Source of the DNA: Antitrichia curtipendula
Taxonomy: Eukaryota > Streptophyta > Bryopsida > Hypnales > Leucodontaceae
Reading direction: 5' to 3'
Assembly (NCBI GenBank): GCA_951230915.1
Contig: OX579637.1
Coordinates: 28,024,001 to 28,088,000 of the forward strand
Length of the DNA: 64,000 bases
A model generated the notes under the pieces. That model was not told the DNA's origin. It saw only the letters and a list, made by a program, of their open reading frames with translations, and searched no databases. The translations under genes were made by a program, and so were the position numbers. Each line of letters starts with the position of its first letter. Position 1 is the stretch's first letter. Shown one piece after another: positions 46,861 to 56,400 of the stretch.

Positions 46861-47424
46861 TCGTTTATCTGAGACGAAGTGGTCATTTTGAGACTTTGAA
46901 AAATAAGTGTGAAGCACTATTAAAATAAAAGTTTTTGAACCCAATGATAAATGCCTTTGCAATGCAATCTAAAAGACTTGAACATGTCAGCCCCTGTAAT
47001 AATTCAAACATGGAAGTCTACATGCAACAATACGGAAAAAAACTTGAGTCGTAATTTCACATGATGTGAAGCAAAATCAGTTCCACAAAATACTTTCAAG
47101 TGATTTTAAATACTGTATGTTTGATTTACTCCAAACGTTGGTTGCCGAAAGAAACGGCAACTCATACACTTGATGATTTCCATATTTACTGAAGTATGAA
47201 ACTATATGATTTCCTAGACTTTGTGTAGAGACTTTCTGTACAGTAGAGAGCACTCCCGTACTCGAACAAAATAGTACCCCGTTATCTACCATGCTATTAA
47301 TAGTAATATGGAAACAAAATCCAAGCGCTTCGGAAACCTGTATTTAAGCCTAGGCATCACTATTGCCTGTACAATTACTCTTGACCGCTTCTATAGCTTT
47401 TAGCTTTGCTAGGCCTCTAAATAT
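46861..47424. other. No gene recognised
   Basis: AT-rich, with a 71-codon minus-strand frame that has no recognisable features. No repeat or element end was identified. Confidence 0.4.
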
Positions 47425-47940
47425 ATCCTCGCGTCAAGAATGATGTTGCTGTCGAATTTCAGGTTTGCAGGCACCGCGTAACCCAAGGCTTTGAGATCCA
47501 CCATCTTTGCGCTCTAGATTGCGGACATATTGAGGGCGCCCGTAAGTACATAGAGATCTGGTCCCGCGAGGCGGCAGCGATGGCAGCGACGCATGAACAT
47601 TGGCTATGTACGGTTTAGGAGTTCCGGTAGATTTGGAGTCCGCAGATCGTCGATTTTCTTTAGAAATGCGTTGACGAAAGAGAGTGTCGGCGGACGAAGC
47701 TCGTCTATGTTGTGTATACTTCGGTGCCAGAGGCACCCTTTTGTGGAGCGGATGAAAGGGTTTAGGGTCCGCCAACATCAATGACAATGTCCTGGCTTGA
47801 CCCTCCATCAGCGACGTTGAAGGAATAGTATCCTCGAGGCAAGGATATCCTGGAGCCTCGTGCGTTGCCAGGTCAAATTTTCGATTGGTACCTCCATCCG
47901 TCCGATGCCCCGAGGAGAATGAACCTGTTCGCCTCGACGA
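47425..47940. promoter_or_regulatory. B-type palindromes at the left side of element B
   Basis: ATCCTCGAGGCAAGGAT at 47831-47847, a half-conserved site at 47924-47940 (TTCGCCTCGACGAT), and a degenerate one at 47425-47441 (ATCCTCGCGTCAAGAAT). The 47924 site begins 7 bp inside a donor-like GTGAGT (47947, minus strand), the same donor-near placement as in genes A and B. Confidence 0.55.
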
Positions 47941-48294
47941 TACTCACTTGAGTGGCAAAGAGGAGCTGATGGGAGTCCTCGGAGGTCCACGGCTAGGGGG
48001 ACTGTCGACAACGCCGTCCTCGATGTTTCCCTTCGAGTAGTCTATGGCAGCGGATGCCGCATCTGCTGTAAAACGCAACATGTATGGCTTGGAACGCGGA
48101 GCCGTATCGCAGCTCCCGTTCTCGGAATTCGATCTCGGCGACACCATTTTTAGAGATCTAGAAAAGAGGCTCTTTGTTAGCCTTGTCATTCTCTGCCTTT
48201 TCTTCGGTTTAAACAGTTGAACCTCTTCGAACTCCAGCAACTGTCCAATCCACGAAGCCACCCACATTACTCCCCCGTGGAAGAACAAATTCAT
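47434..48294 (-). CDS. Unrecognised small gene, probably two exons
   Basis: A frame at 47948-48294 (FKPKKRQRMTRLTKSLFSRS, then RSKPYMLRFTADAASAAIDY and PPSRGPPRTP) ends at a donor-like GTGAGT (47947). After an intron with B-type palindromes a second frame (47434-47808) reads HKRVPLAPKYTQHRRASSAD and KPYIANVHASLPSLPPRG. Both are basic and Ser/Pro-rich without a recognisable fold. Composition and the lack of stops over 115 and 124 codons suggest coding, but this is weak. It lies directly downstream of the FCP1-like relic on the same strand. Confidence 0.35.
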
Positions 48295-48479
48295 GCAGAA
48301 AGTGGATTTAAATCAAAAGAGTAGTACACGCATGCACAACGACTCCCAAATCACAAATCCAGAAATACGTGTTAAAAACGATGCAAATATATTATTCATA
48401 TAAAAAAGTAGTGTCATTTACAACAAAAATACATTACAAGAGAGCATTCCCAAATGTTAAGCGAATCTAGGTGGGGAGT

Positions 48480-49391
48480 CTACTTCCTACACTTGGGAGG
48501 CTCTATGACTACTCCTATGCCCGAAAGTTCGTAGCGGCACTCCATGACCTTCGCAGACACTTTTATTCCGTCGACGATATCTTTGACATTCCAGTCATCG
48601 GCGTCCAGCGGATTGCAGCCAATCCGGTTTTCCGCGACGTACTCCCGTAAATGTCCGGGCGGGCAATGCGAATCTAGGCATCGCAGCCAAGGCAGAAGTA
48701 CCTTCAAGAGAACGTTGTCTCGATGCTTACTGTGGGTCCACGTTCCTAGGAAAATGGCATTCCCATTCTCATTGCAGATACTCTTGATGGGAGAGTCGTC
48801 AATGAGAATGGTATTGTCGGCACTAAAAGACGTGCTACCACTCGGGTTCTTGAAGAGGGCCTCCGAAAGATCTTTTAGACAGAGCATTTGATGACCCTTA
48901 TAAAAGAACTTCCCCAGAGCGACCTCTATTTTGGTGCAGTGATCCTGACTCAAGATATCGTAAGGCGGTCTGCACCCACTGAACAAGTGTCCCGCAATGC
49001 CTTCGGCATTGCACTTGATCATAGTGGTCCAGACGACAATCCTATCTGCAATTTCAGAAACCTCCCGCAGGAATTCCCCTACATCCTATCGAGCGAATAC
49101 CGCCTTGGGCTCGACTATTGTGGGATTCCTGTGGCAGAGAACTTTCTCTTCGACTCGGTATGGTTTGAATTTGTCCCCATACGACTGCATGGCGCTATGA
49201 CAAAGCACGCCGTTCAGGTCGAAGACAATGATTAGCCACTTCCTCCGCGGCGAAGGAAGTGGCGGGGGCAGATTCCATGGCACAATCTCTCTTCCGCCCT
49301 CCGATTCTGCTTGATCTATGTAAGACAACAAAGAATTGGAGTTACTTGGTGAAATGCAGAAGTGGGAGAGCCAGTAAGCGGACTTTTGCAT
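48480..49391 (-). pseudogene. FCP1-like (NLI-interacting factor-type) HAD phosphatase relic
   Basis: A coding stretch of about 300 codons, with the exon likely starting after ACATAG near 49316. HAD motif I appears as IIVFDLNGVLCH, then TAG at 49086 inside the conserved segment AR-stop-DVGEFLREVSEIADR, then VVWTTM (motif II region) and DNTILIDDSPIKSICNENG (motif III region, D-D-S-P), ending at 48480. FCP1/SCP-type phosphatases act on phosphoserine in, for example, the RNA polymerase II tail; they use D-x-D in motif I. Here the second Asp is Asn, as in several plant FCP1-like proteins, so catalysis is uncertain. It follows gene B in the same direction. Confidence 0.7.
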
Positions 49392-49798
49392 TGAATTCCA
49401 TTAAGCAAATGCGGTTCCCCGTTAGGGAACGCTTTCACAGCCAACGGACGGTGCACGCTTTCAAATTTGACAAACTGAGCAACCAAAACATGCACAGTCG
49501 CATTCAATTAGACCCAAGAAGCAATCCATGTGTAAAAATTTGCATATTTTATTTACATAGATAACATGATACACTTAGAAGAAATCGAACTATAGCCGAC
49601 CCAACCGAGCACTCATGCGTGAAGACAATGCTACACTAGACTATACAATAGACGCCACAGATGGGCACGTTGTTCGCGCCAACAAATCAAGGAGTGGCCA
49701 CGCCATCCTGTCAAGCAGCATGCATAAAATGAGATTCAACACTTACTTTAGAAACGTGATGCCAGTAGAGTATGACGACCACCAATAATCTCTCTGAC
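49392..49798. other. No gene recognised between gene B and the FCP1-like relic
   Basis: About 400 bp. May contain upstream exon or intron sequence of the FCP1-like gene, but nothing specific could be identified. Confidence 0.4.
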
Positions 49799-51397
49799 TC
49801 AATTGAATCCATAAGGGTCAGACGGATGTACCTGTGTTGATTCAGGCACTTGTGGATTCCCGTCAACCCCCGCTGCCATCGTCGTGCGCCCTGCTTCTCT
49901 CCCCTCTACGACATTGCGACGAATTTCATCGTCGCTAGCCTCGTAATCCACCTTCTCTTCGTCCACGGACATTGGAGAAGGCATCGACTCGAAGGACGTC
50001 CCACAGGCTGGTACGTCTGCAGCATTGGCCGCTGCGCCAATTGCCTCCCCAACATCATGGGCATCCTTGAGTCGAGGATGAGGCTCCACCTTGTCTCTCT
50101 TCAAGCCCGGCTTCGAGACGTCCATGGCAACATATGTTTTCACCTCGAAGGCTCCGTCCTGTGGAGAAGGGACACTTGGTAGTTGGGATGCAGGGGTGCA
50201 CGCCACCACATCGACATGCACAAGCGGAACAACGTGAACCTCCATATCCTCGCCTCAACAATAAGGGAGCCCTGACATTAGTACTTGCACCTGCTTAACG
50301 ACAGGTGCTGCGGTTGACAGCACAGGGACCTGCGGTGCCGGATGTTGGGAAGAATCCAGAGTATGCGCTGGCGGCTGGGTCGGTTGCATTTGCGCAATAA
50401 GTTGCTTCATTTGAGTCTGCAGCTCCAGGTATTGTGCCTGGGACTCTTCCTTGATTCTTTGAATCTCCTCTTTGGTCTTCGTCCTGCTCTCCACTACCTC
50501 CTTGAGTTCCTTTTTAAGGTCCTCCTTCTCCTTTCTTCGGAGCAATCTCCTCTGCCGTTTCTCCACGTCTTTCTGCCAGAAGTCCTTCTCAATCTTCACA
50601 ACTGATCCAGATGGTAGAACGAGAGGCTTCATCTCTTTCACCCGGGGGATGCCTTCGTCGTCTTTGGAGTCGTCGTCTGAAGAATGGGGACAATCAATGT
50701 CATCGTCGTCACTGAGGACTACAAGGCCTTCTTCGGCGGACCTTGGAATTTGAGGTACCTGAGCTGGTTGGGAACTCTCGATGACAACATCCTCAGGTCC
50801 GACATCGAAAGGTCCAACATTGGAAGGTCCTACTTCGGAAGGTCCATGTCCAGAAACATCGTTCATTGGCACATCTTTGTCCAAATGGTTTTCCTGAACC
50901 CTCAATTCTTCTTTGCGCTGCCTCTCGAATTCTGTGTCCGTTTCGTAGTCTCCCTCATTTTCTCCAACAGGTGTGTCTAGGGGAACAAAAGCGCCAGTTG
51001 CAGCTGACTCAGACTCAGCCTCGCCAACAGCCGCGAGTGGTGGAACATTTCCGACGGAAGAGACCATCCATGTATGAATTTGAAGTGTGTTAGTTCCAAA
51101 CTCATCGATGCCCTCCAGTCTAGGATCAGAAGATACATGAGAACCCACCGTCTGTCCCTCCCGACTTGCAAACATTGGGACAGCTACCGGTGATTCCAAT
51201 ACCATTGGTGGAGATGGTGGTGAGTCAAAATGCACCACGACAACTTCACGGCCTTGTGGTTTTTCATACAACAACAAGTACGGTGAATTCGAGAACATAA
51301 AATCTCTCTTACCAATCTTGCTTGCCAAATACAAAATTTGCTGATACGGCTTCACGTCAGTCTTGTCCACAAGTCCGTAGAAAAACGCATCGAACAT
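49799..51397 (-). CDS. C-terminal region of gene B: acidic, coiled-coil
   Basis: The first residues (MFDAFFYGLVDKT) continue the methyltransferase-like fold, matching IFDALIAPIHRK of gene D. A long disordered acidic/Ser/Pro segment follows, with a repeated Val-Gly-Pro pattern (GPSEVGPSNVGPFDVGPEDV). Then come GLVVLSDDDDID (a textbook-like SUMO-interaction motif), SSDDDSKDDEG and a Lys/Arg/Glu-rich coiled coil (KRQRRLLRRKEKEDLKKELK). TGA at 50255 lies inside a B-type palindrome and could be a decayed CGA. The same frame then continues to 49799 (VDEEKVDYEASDDE, ending DPYGFN). Neither SUMO binding nor oligomerisation is shown. Confidence 0.55.
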
Positions 51398-51472
51398 TTG
51401 AAATCAAATGATAACACATGTTCAGTTTAATCTTTTGTATTCTTCTAAAGGAAATTTCTGCAAACAACCACT

Positions 51473-51489
51473 ATCCTCGCCTCGACGAT
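51473..51489. promoter_or_regulatory. B-type palindrome in a second intron of gene B
   Basis: ATCCTCGCCTCGACGAT in the intron starting at the donor at 51557, which splits the AdoMet-binding strand from the following helix. A further copy, ATCCTCGCCTCAACAAT, lies at 50246-50262 in the coding tail. Confidence 0.65.
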
Positions 51490-51557
51490 AGTAGCAAAAC
51501 AAATTATCAAAACATACAATAGTATGTTTCGGAAACGAAATGTATAATACAACTTAC

Positions 51558-52885
51558 CTTGGCTGCAAGCATAAATTTCGCTCCGGAGAAGACTTCTAAG
51601 ACATTCTCTTCCGGTCTCGCAAAGGCTTGGAGAATATCCAGGTAGAACTCTATACAAAGCTCTGTTGGCTCTATTCTCCACTTCGCCTCAGTATTTCTTG
51701 CGGGATCTTGATAGTATACAAAGTTGGCAGGCGTTGAGTACATATCCTTCATCAACGGTTGAGATGAAGTTGCAAACTCGTTATCTTTCTTGAAGAGAAA
51801 GAGCAATGGCACATCAGGAGCAATCCCCCGGTTCGTGACATTGTTAAGCATTTCTGCTTTACACGGTACGTACGTGGACACGACGTACTCATATTGATGG
51901 AGCTTAAGAGCAACGAAAGCTGTTGCAACTTTTAGTTCCTCTTTGTTATCAAGGAGGAACAGCCAGACATTGGGCTCGAACATTCTCGGCTCCATCTTCT
52001 GATACAGCAGGTATAGAAAGGGGTCGATGCCACTAGCGACAGTCGTAGCAGTTGCTCTCGACGTCTCTCTGATGTCAAGAACTGCAAGATTCACTTGTCA
52101 AGGCTGATACTTGTAATGTGAGCTCGTCACGAACGCCTTCTGAGAAATGTCCAGCCCTCTGATTTGAACCTCTCCTACAGGTTACGGAAGTTGGTTTTCA
52201 ACTTCATGAACCGGGTGAACATGTACAAAGCCTCCGGATGGAGCTTCTCTAAATCCTTAGCACAACATGTAAAAGCATCATTCCTTAGACGCTTCACAAA
52301 GTACGCGGGTATCGGGAGGGTGATCAACATATCCCACGTGGCCGATGTAAACCTGTGTCTCGCCTTCCACGACCTCCATGTCTCGTCTATCATGTTCTCA
52401 TTAACGTTGTGGAACACCAGAGAGGGCTTGACGGCCATCAGATCTTGCAGAATGATCTTCTTCTTCCTCCTCTCCACCCAGTCCTGTTGTGGAATATTGT
52501 CGGGCACTAGAATTTTAGTCTTCGAGAGCGAAACCTTTGGATGGAACGCCTTCCGGTTAGGCGTTTCACCGAGCAAGTGCTGTGCGAAGTCCTTGTAGTC
52601 AAGGTCTGTGAACCAGCCACACTGTTTGAAAAACTCTCTGTTCAGCGACATTGATTTTATTTTAAATCCTTTCATGTCCTTGAGAAGAGTCAAGGTCACA
52701 GGATCAATGATTTCGCCTGCCGCGTGCTTTGTAAGAAATCTTTCCCAGTAAGCCCACAAAGGATCTGGCAGCGTGATGATCTGGATCTCATTTTTCAGAT
52801 CCGCGGTTCCACCTACTTGGGCACCATCTTTGTCCGGATTAATATTTTGAAAACGCTCAACGACTGCGTCAGTGAAACTTTGCAA
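51558..52885 (-). pseudogene. Middle and methyltransferase-like exons of gene B
   Basis: The 236-codon frame (52175-52885) has EIQIITLPDPLWAYWERF, GEIIDPVTLTLLKDMKG and PNRKAFHPKVSLSKT, and aligns with gene A. The next frame has VNLAVLDIRE (motif-IV place, no PP dipeptide), PNVWLFLLDNKEELKVAT, KWRIEPTELCIEFYLDIL and RPEENVLEVFSGAKFMLAAK. The last has the same place as the AdoMet-binding strand of gene D, but the second glycine position is changed (SGAKF for STGSS). A donor AAG|GTAAGT follows. TAG at 52175, TGA at 52098 and a frame change separate the two frames. Confidence 0.62.
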
Positions 52886-52938
52886 TCAAAACAAAAAGGT
52901 ATTAGCAATGACACGACAAACTCACTTGTGCGCGAGGC

Positions 52939-53064
52939 ATCCTCGACTCGACGATACAGAACTACTCATATTCAAGCATGACAATTCAGCTTCAATTTGC
53001 AGAGGACTTCCACAGGCCGAACCGATATAAAACTTGACGACAACATCATCGTCGACTCGACGAT
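52939..53064. promoter_or_regulatory. Two B-type palindromes in gene B's module-joining intron
   Basis: ATCGTCGACTCGACGAT at 53048-53064 (a perfect 17-bp palindrome apart from its centre, 22 bp inside the donor) and ATCCTCGACTCGACGAT at 52939-52955. The intron between the ParB-like and methyltransferase-like modules runs from 53086 to about 52887. Confidence 0.72.
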
Positions 53065-53085
53065 ACAAGGAAACCGTACTGCATA

Positions 53086-54526
53086 CCTTATAGTTTTCAA
53101 GACTGTAGACAGCTTTATTCAAACGTCTTGCATTCTCTCCTATCTTCTCTGCTGGGCGTTTGTATGTTACCCAGATGTTGCGGCAGGCAATGATCTGGTT
53201 GCCCTACGTTGGTTGGGCATGGTTGAGATGATTCGTGCAGTTGTAGAATTTTGATATATTCCGGAGTTTCGTATGGTCTAGGGACTAGACAATCAGGGCA
53301 TTCCAGTGCTTGAGTTCGTTTTTTTGCTCCTCTCCACAACCGAATACTTGAAGCTCTTTTGAAGCCGTAATACTGTGCTACCCGTTGATAATCATGAAGT
53401 TGTTGTCCTTAATGTCATCCCATTTTTGTGGTTTCTTCATGAGCAACTGATTCTTCTTGTTGACCGGTGTCAGACAAACAATTTGTTGGTGCTTGATGTC
53501 GATAAGCTGGACTAGCTCGTTCTTCACTGCCTCAGTGATGTCTTTTTGCAGTGTCCGAATAACGAACTGGTCACTTGCAATAAGACATTTGTCGATGTTC
53601 ACGGGGATCGGATTTTGGTTAAACAGAAAGCAGTCTTGATGCTCGGCCCAGAACTTAGACTGAATCGTTGCGAATCTCTCAAAATCTGGGATGTCCACTG
53701 CAGATGCCCCAACTCCTTCTAAAAGACTTGTCAAAGCTAATCCTGAGCTTCCTGCTCCAATAGCTAGACCTGTCAGACTTTTCTTTCTTTTACGGCTTGA
53801 CTCGGTTCCAACAGATTGCGAAGCAGTTCTTTTCTGAGGCTCCGATGGCGTCTGACCAGGCCTTTTTGCTCTTGTTTCAGACGCTTTCTGTGTTGGGTAT
53901 TCATTTCCAGGAGGCACGGACGCTGAACTTCTCTGTTGCGCTGCTGTTCGACCAACGTTGGGCTGCGTCTCAACATTCTCCAGTGCGTAGCGGTCAAGTG
54001 TCTGAAATATCAGGCGTAACCTGGATGCATTGGACCTGGCAGTGCTGTCCTTCCAAGGAACATAGCCCATGTTGTCGAACTCTTCATTCAAGGACTCCAT
54101 CTACGAACCTTCAAGAAATGTCATGAGGTTGGCCAAGTCAAATTTCCCGTGACCAAAGTCGACGTTTATAACTATAGAGTGACAATGGCTTCTATTTTTT
54201 CCATTGTCATCCACTTCATGGAGGCCAATAACCACGTAGTTGCTTTGGTGATCTTCGATGACCGTGACCTTCTCCTTTAAGTTCCATGTCATGTAGTTTG
54301 TTTTACCCTGGATTCTATATCTTAGGTAAACGTAGTTCTTCCACCGATTTACTCCAAACGTCCAAGTCTGGATGTGCTCTTTGAATTCCAAAAGCGTTCC
54401 GAATGTGTCTTCCATTTCACCAATAAATGGTTCATCGTTTAACGAATTCACGAAGGACTGAAGATGGTGTTGTGTTTGGGAGTAGTCGTAGTCGTCGGCC
54501 TTCTCCATTCCTTCCTTATCTGTCAA
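53086..54526 (-). pseudogene. N-terminal domain and ParB-like module of gene B
   Basis: An N-terminal domain (EHIQTWTFGVNRWKNYVYL, NYVVIGLHEVDDNG, HSIVINVDFGHGKFDL) is followed, past TAG 54101, by a disordered basic region (SSRKRKKS). The ParB-like fold follows: NPIPVNIDKCLIASDQF, LIDIKHQQIVCLTPV, NNFMIING, TAG 53378, HSITASKELQVF, TAG 53285, SLDHTKLRNISKFYNCTNHL, TAG 53204, GNQIIACRNIWVTYKRP, ending at the donor GTATGC. The I-N-G-(Q)-H signature and the order of blocks match genes A and D. The two later TAGs fall where Trp is expected from gene A and family memory. Confidence 0.65.
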
Positions 54527-54597
54527 AAGAGATGCACTTGTTTAGTTGAGAAATTTCTTCTATTTATTATAGACTATTTTGTTCCTTTGGTGACGGG

Positions 54598-55287
54598 ATC
54601 GTCGACTCGAGGATATAGAGTCTATTTACGCGGGGTACAATTTTCTCTCATCTATATTCGGTAATCACATTGTGTTATCTCACGATTGAGAGCAGTAATT
54701 CATTATGGATACTCTTTCAATGGAGATTCTATTGTAATACTTTTTTGAGTAGTTATTTTTCTATTTAGCATGAGGTTATTTTTGCTAGTCTTGTTTGTCT
54801 CATGGGTTTCCTGTTTCTGTTTATTTAGGTGACTCATTGTCTTAAGAACTGTTTGCATTTGGCTAGGGGACAATTGACAAGGCATTTCATTTCTTCTGGT
54901 GAGTGCTTATCCTCAAGTCGAGGATCGTTTTTGTTACTATCCTCGAGTCGAGGATGGATCTTTGATTCTATTCTATATTCTCAAGGTGATATCTGCGTCA
55001 GGGACTACGTTTTATTTTACTTGTTTTCTTGAACTATCGTCGAGTCAAGGATGGGTTGGTGTTTTTTGTACATTATTTCCCGGAAATGAAGTGCTATATA
55101 TACTTTGAAATGTTTTCATCTAAGGGGTCTAGTTCTAGAGACAACATCCTCGACTCGAGGATGTCCTCATAGTGTTGTTTTTTATTGGTATATCCTCGCC
55201 TCGAGGATATCGTCTAAGTTAGACGATACATCCTCGTGGCGACTGTAGGAAGCGTCAAGGGAGAATGTCTATCCTCGAGGCGAGGAT
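54598..55287. promoter_or_regulatory. B-type palindrome array in gene B's leader intron (8 or more sites)
   Basis: 17-bp sites at 54598, 54909, 54939, 55036, 55146 (ATCCTCGACTCGAGGAT, perfect arms), 55192, 55230 (weak) and 55271. A variant 19-bp palindrome, ATCGTCTAAGTTAGACGAT, lies at 55209-55227. The array spans 690 bp and begins about 70 bp before gene B's first main exon, matching the 675-bp, 8-site array of gene A in size and place. The core is CTCG, 3 nt, CGAG in both, but the arms are ATC/GAT here. Confidence 0.82.
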
Positions 55288-55299
55288 AGTAGGTTTTGG

Positions 55300-56400
55300 G
55301 CTGAATATTCTGAACCCTAAATACGATAACACCTTAAACCCTAATTTAGGATCTTAAACCCTAATATTGATTTACAAATAAGCATACCTGGTATATGATA
55401 GTTGTTCTGGACTCCTCACAGTCTTTTGAAGATCTAAAACAAAAATCCAACCTGAAATTCAAGGTGAGTAAGCTTCAGTAATTTGCAAAAATATAAATTC
55501 TAATGACTCTAATGAATTTCAATTCATAAAACCCTTCTTGCATGACTGGAGAAGCATAAACCCGATTGTCACATGAGTGTACAACTTGACCAAACACTTC
55601 TAAGTAAACTAATTCCAGAAACAGAAGAATGTGACCAAGCTTCATCACTGAACTACCTTCATACAGAAAACTACAACAACAAACTGAGGAGGCATACCCG
55701 GTAATTCAAGTAATTCGCAGTCGCCAAATTCGCTTGGGCCTGAATCCTCGGAGATCGCAGGTTGCCTCGTAGCCACCTCTCACCTCGAAGGTCCTATCGC
55801 CGAAGCCTCTGAATCCTTACACCGCAACACGCATGAAATCAAAATTCGCACCACCGCGCACTCACAGCATTCGCACCACAGCAAATTCGCACACAAATTC
55901 TCACAACAAATTTGCAACACCTCGCACTCCGTCACGGGGAATTCAAGGCTTTATGAGCTGATCCCCTGTCTCCTACCTCCCGCCTCGCAGGTCGCCTCGC
56001 AGGTAATGTCTTCCTAAACCCTTACGGAACACCCTCACGCCCTCCCGCACTCACAACATCCTCGCACTCGCACACACAGCAGCTCCACACACTCCAGCAC
56101 TCTACGCACTCGCACTGTAGCACTCCACACACAACAGGTCGCAAACACGAAACCCTAAACATCCTAAACACGCACTCCACACACGACACAACATACATGG
56201 CACGACACACACGAGGAGGGAGAGAATGGGATTTCGGCAGAGTCCCCTCCCCGCGGCGTAAGGAGGGAGACGATGGTCCAAGGCTACGCCGAACCTCCAC
56301 CGTAGGCTCGGTAAGTGCCGGGGCTGCTACCTCTAGGTCCGGGTCCAGAGCCGAACCTGCGGTTTGGGAAGTAAGGTAGATCTCCCATTTCCGATCACTT
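55300..56400 (-). other. GC-rich leader region of gene B, possible promoter/5' exon
   Basis: After AAACCCTAA-like words (55312-55362) and AT-rich DNA, GC rises at about 55690-56380 (CCTCGCAGGTCGCCTCGCAGG, then CACTC/CACAC-rich sequence). Position and composition match the leader of gene A. A 92-codon Cys-rich minus-strand frame at 56022-56300 comes from the CACAC-type composition and is not accepted. Confidence 0.35.

Larger units (their letters stand above)
49799..54526 (-). pseudogene. Gene B: ParB-like plus methyltransferase-like gene with long C-terminal extension
   Basis: The minus-strand gene begins after a good acceptor (TCTCTTTTGACAG) near 54521. The ParB-like module runs to a donor at 53086; an intron with two palindromes follows; then exons 52885-52175 and 52094-51558, a donor GTAAGT at 51557, an intron with one palindrome, and a C-terminal exon from about 51397 to 49799. 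In-frame stops: TAG 54101, 53378, 53285, 53204, 52175 and TGA 52098, 50255. There is also a frame change near 52175. Order and introns match gene A. Unlike A it retains the AdoMet-like strand and C-terminal tail. Confidence 0.68.

Noticed and set aside
9294..54103. UAG reassigned to an amino acid (alternative genetic code)
   Set aside because: TAG occurs at both Gln and Trp positions, frames also contain TGA, TAA and frame shifts, and intact stretches elsewhere use TAG as a stop. Decay by C-to-T change explains it better.
20912..54526. Giant-virus or other viral insertion (methylase plus phosphatase genes)
   Set aside because: No capsid, packaging ATPase or polymerase; the genes have spliceosomal-type introns and sit in transposon-like units.
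54598..55287. CRISPR-like array because of short repeats at intervals
   Set aside because: Sites are palindromic, irregularly spaced (about 25-310 bp), varied in sequence, and lie in a eukaryotic leader intron.
56022..56300. Cys-rich 92-codon minus-strand frame
   Set aside because: Comes from CACTC/CACAC-type repeats in the GC-rich leader; no conserved cysteine pattern.
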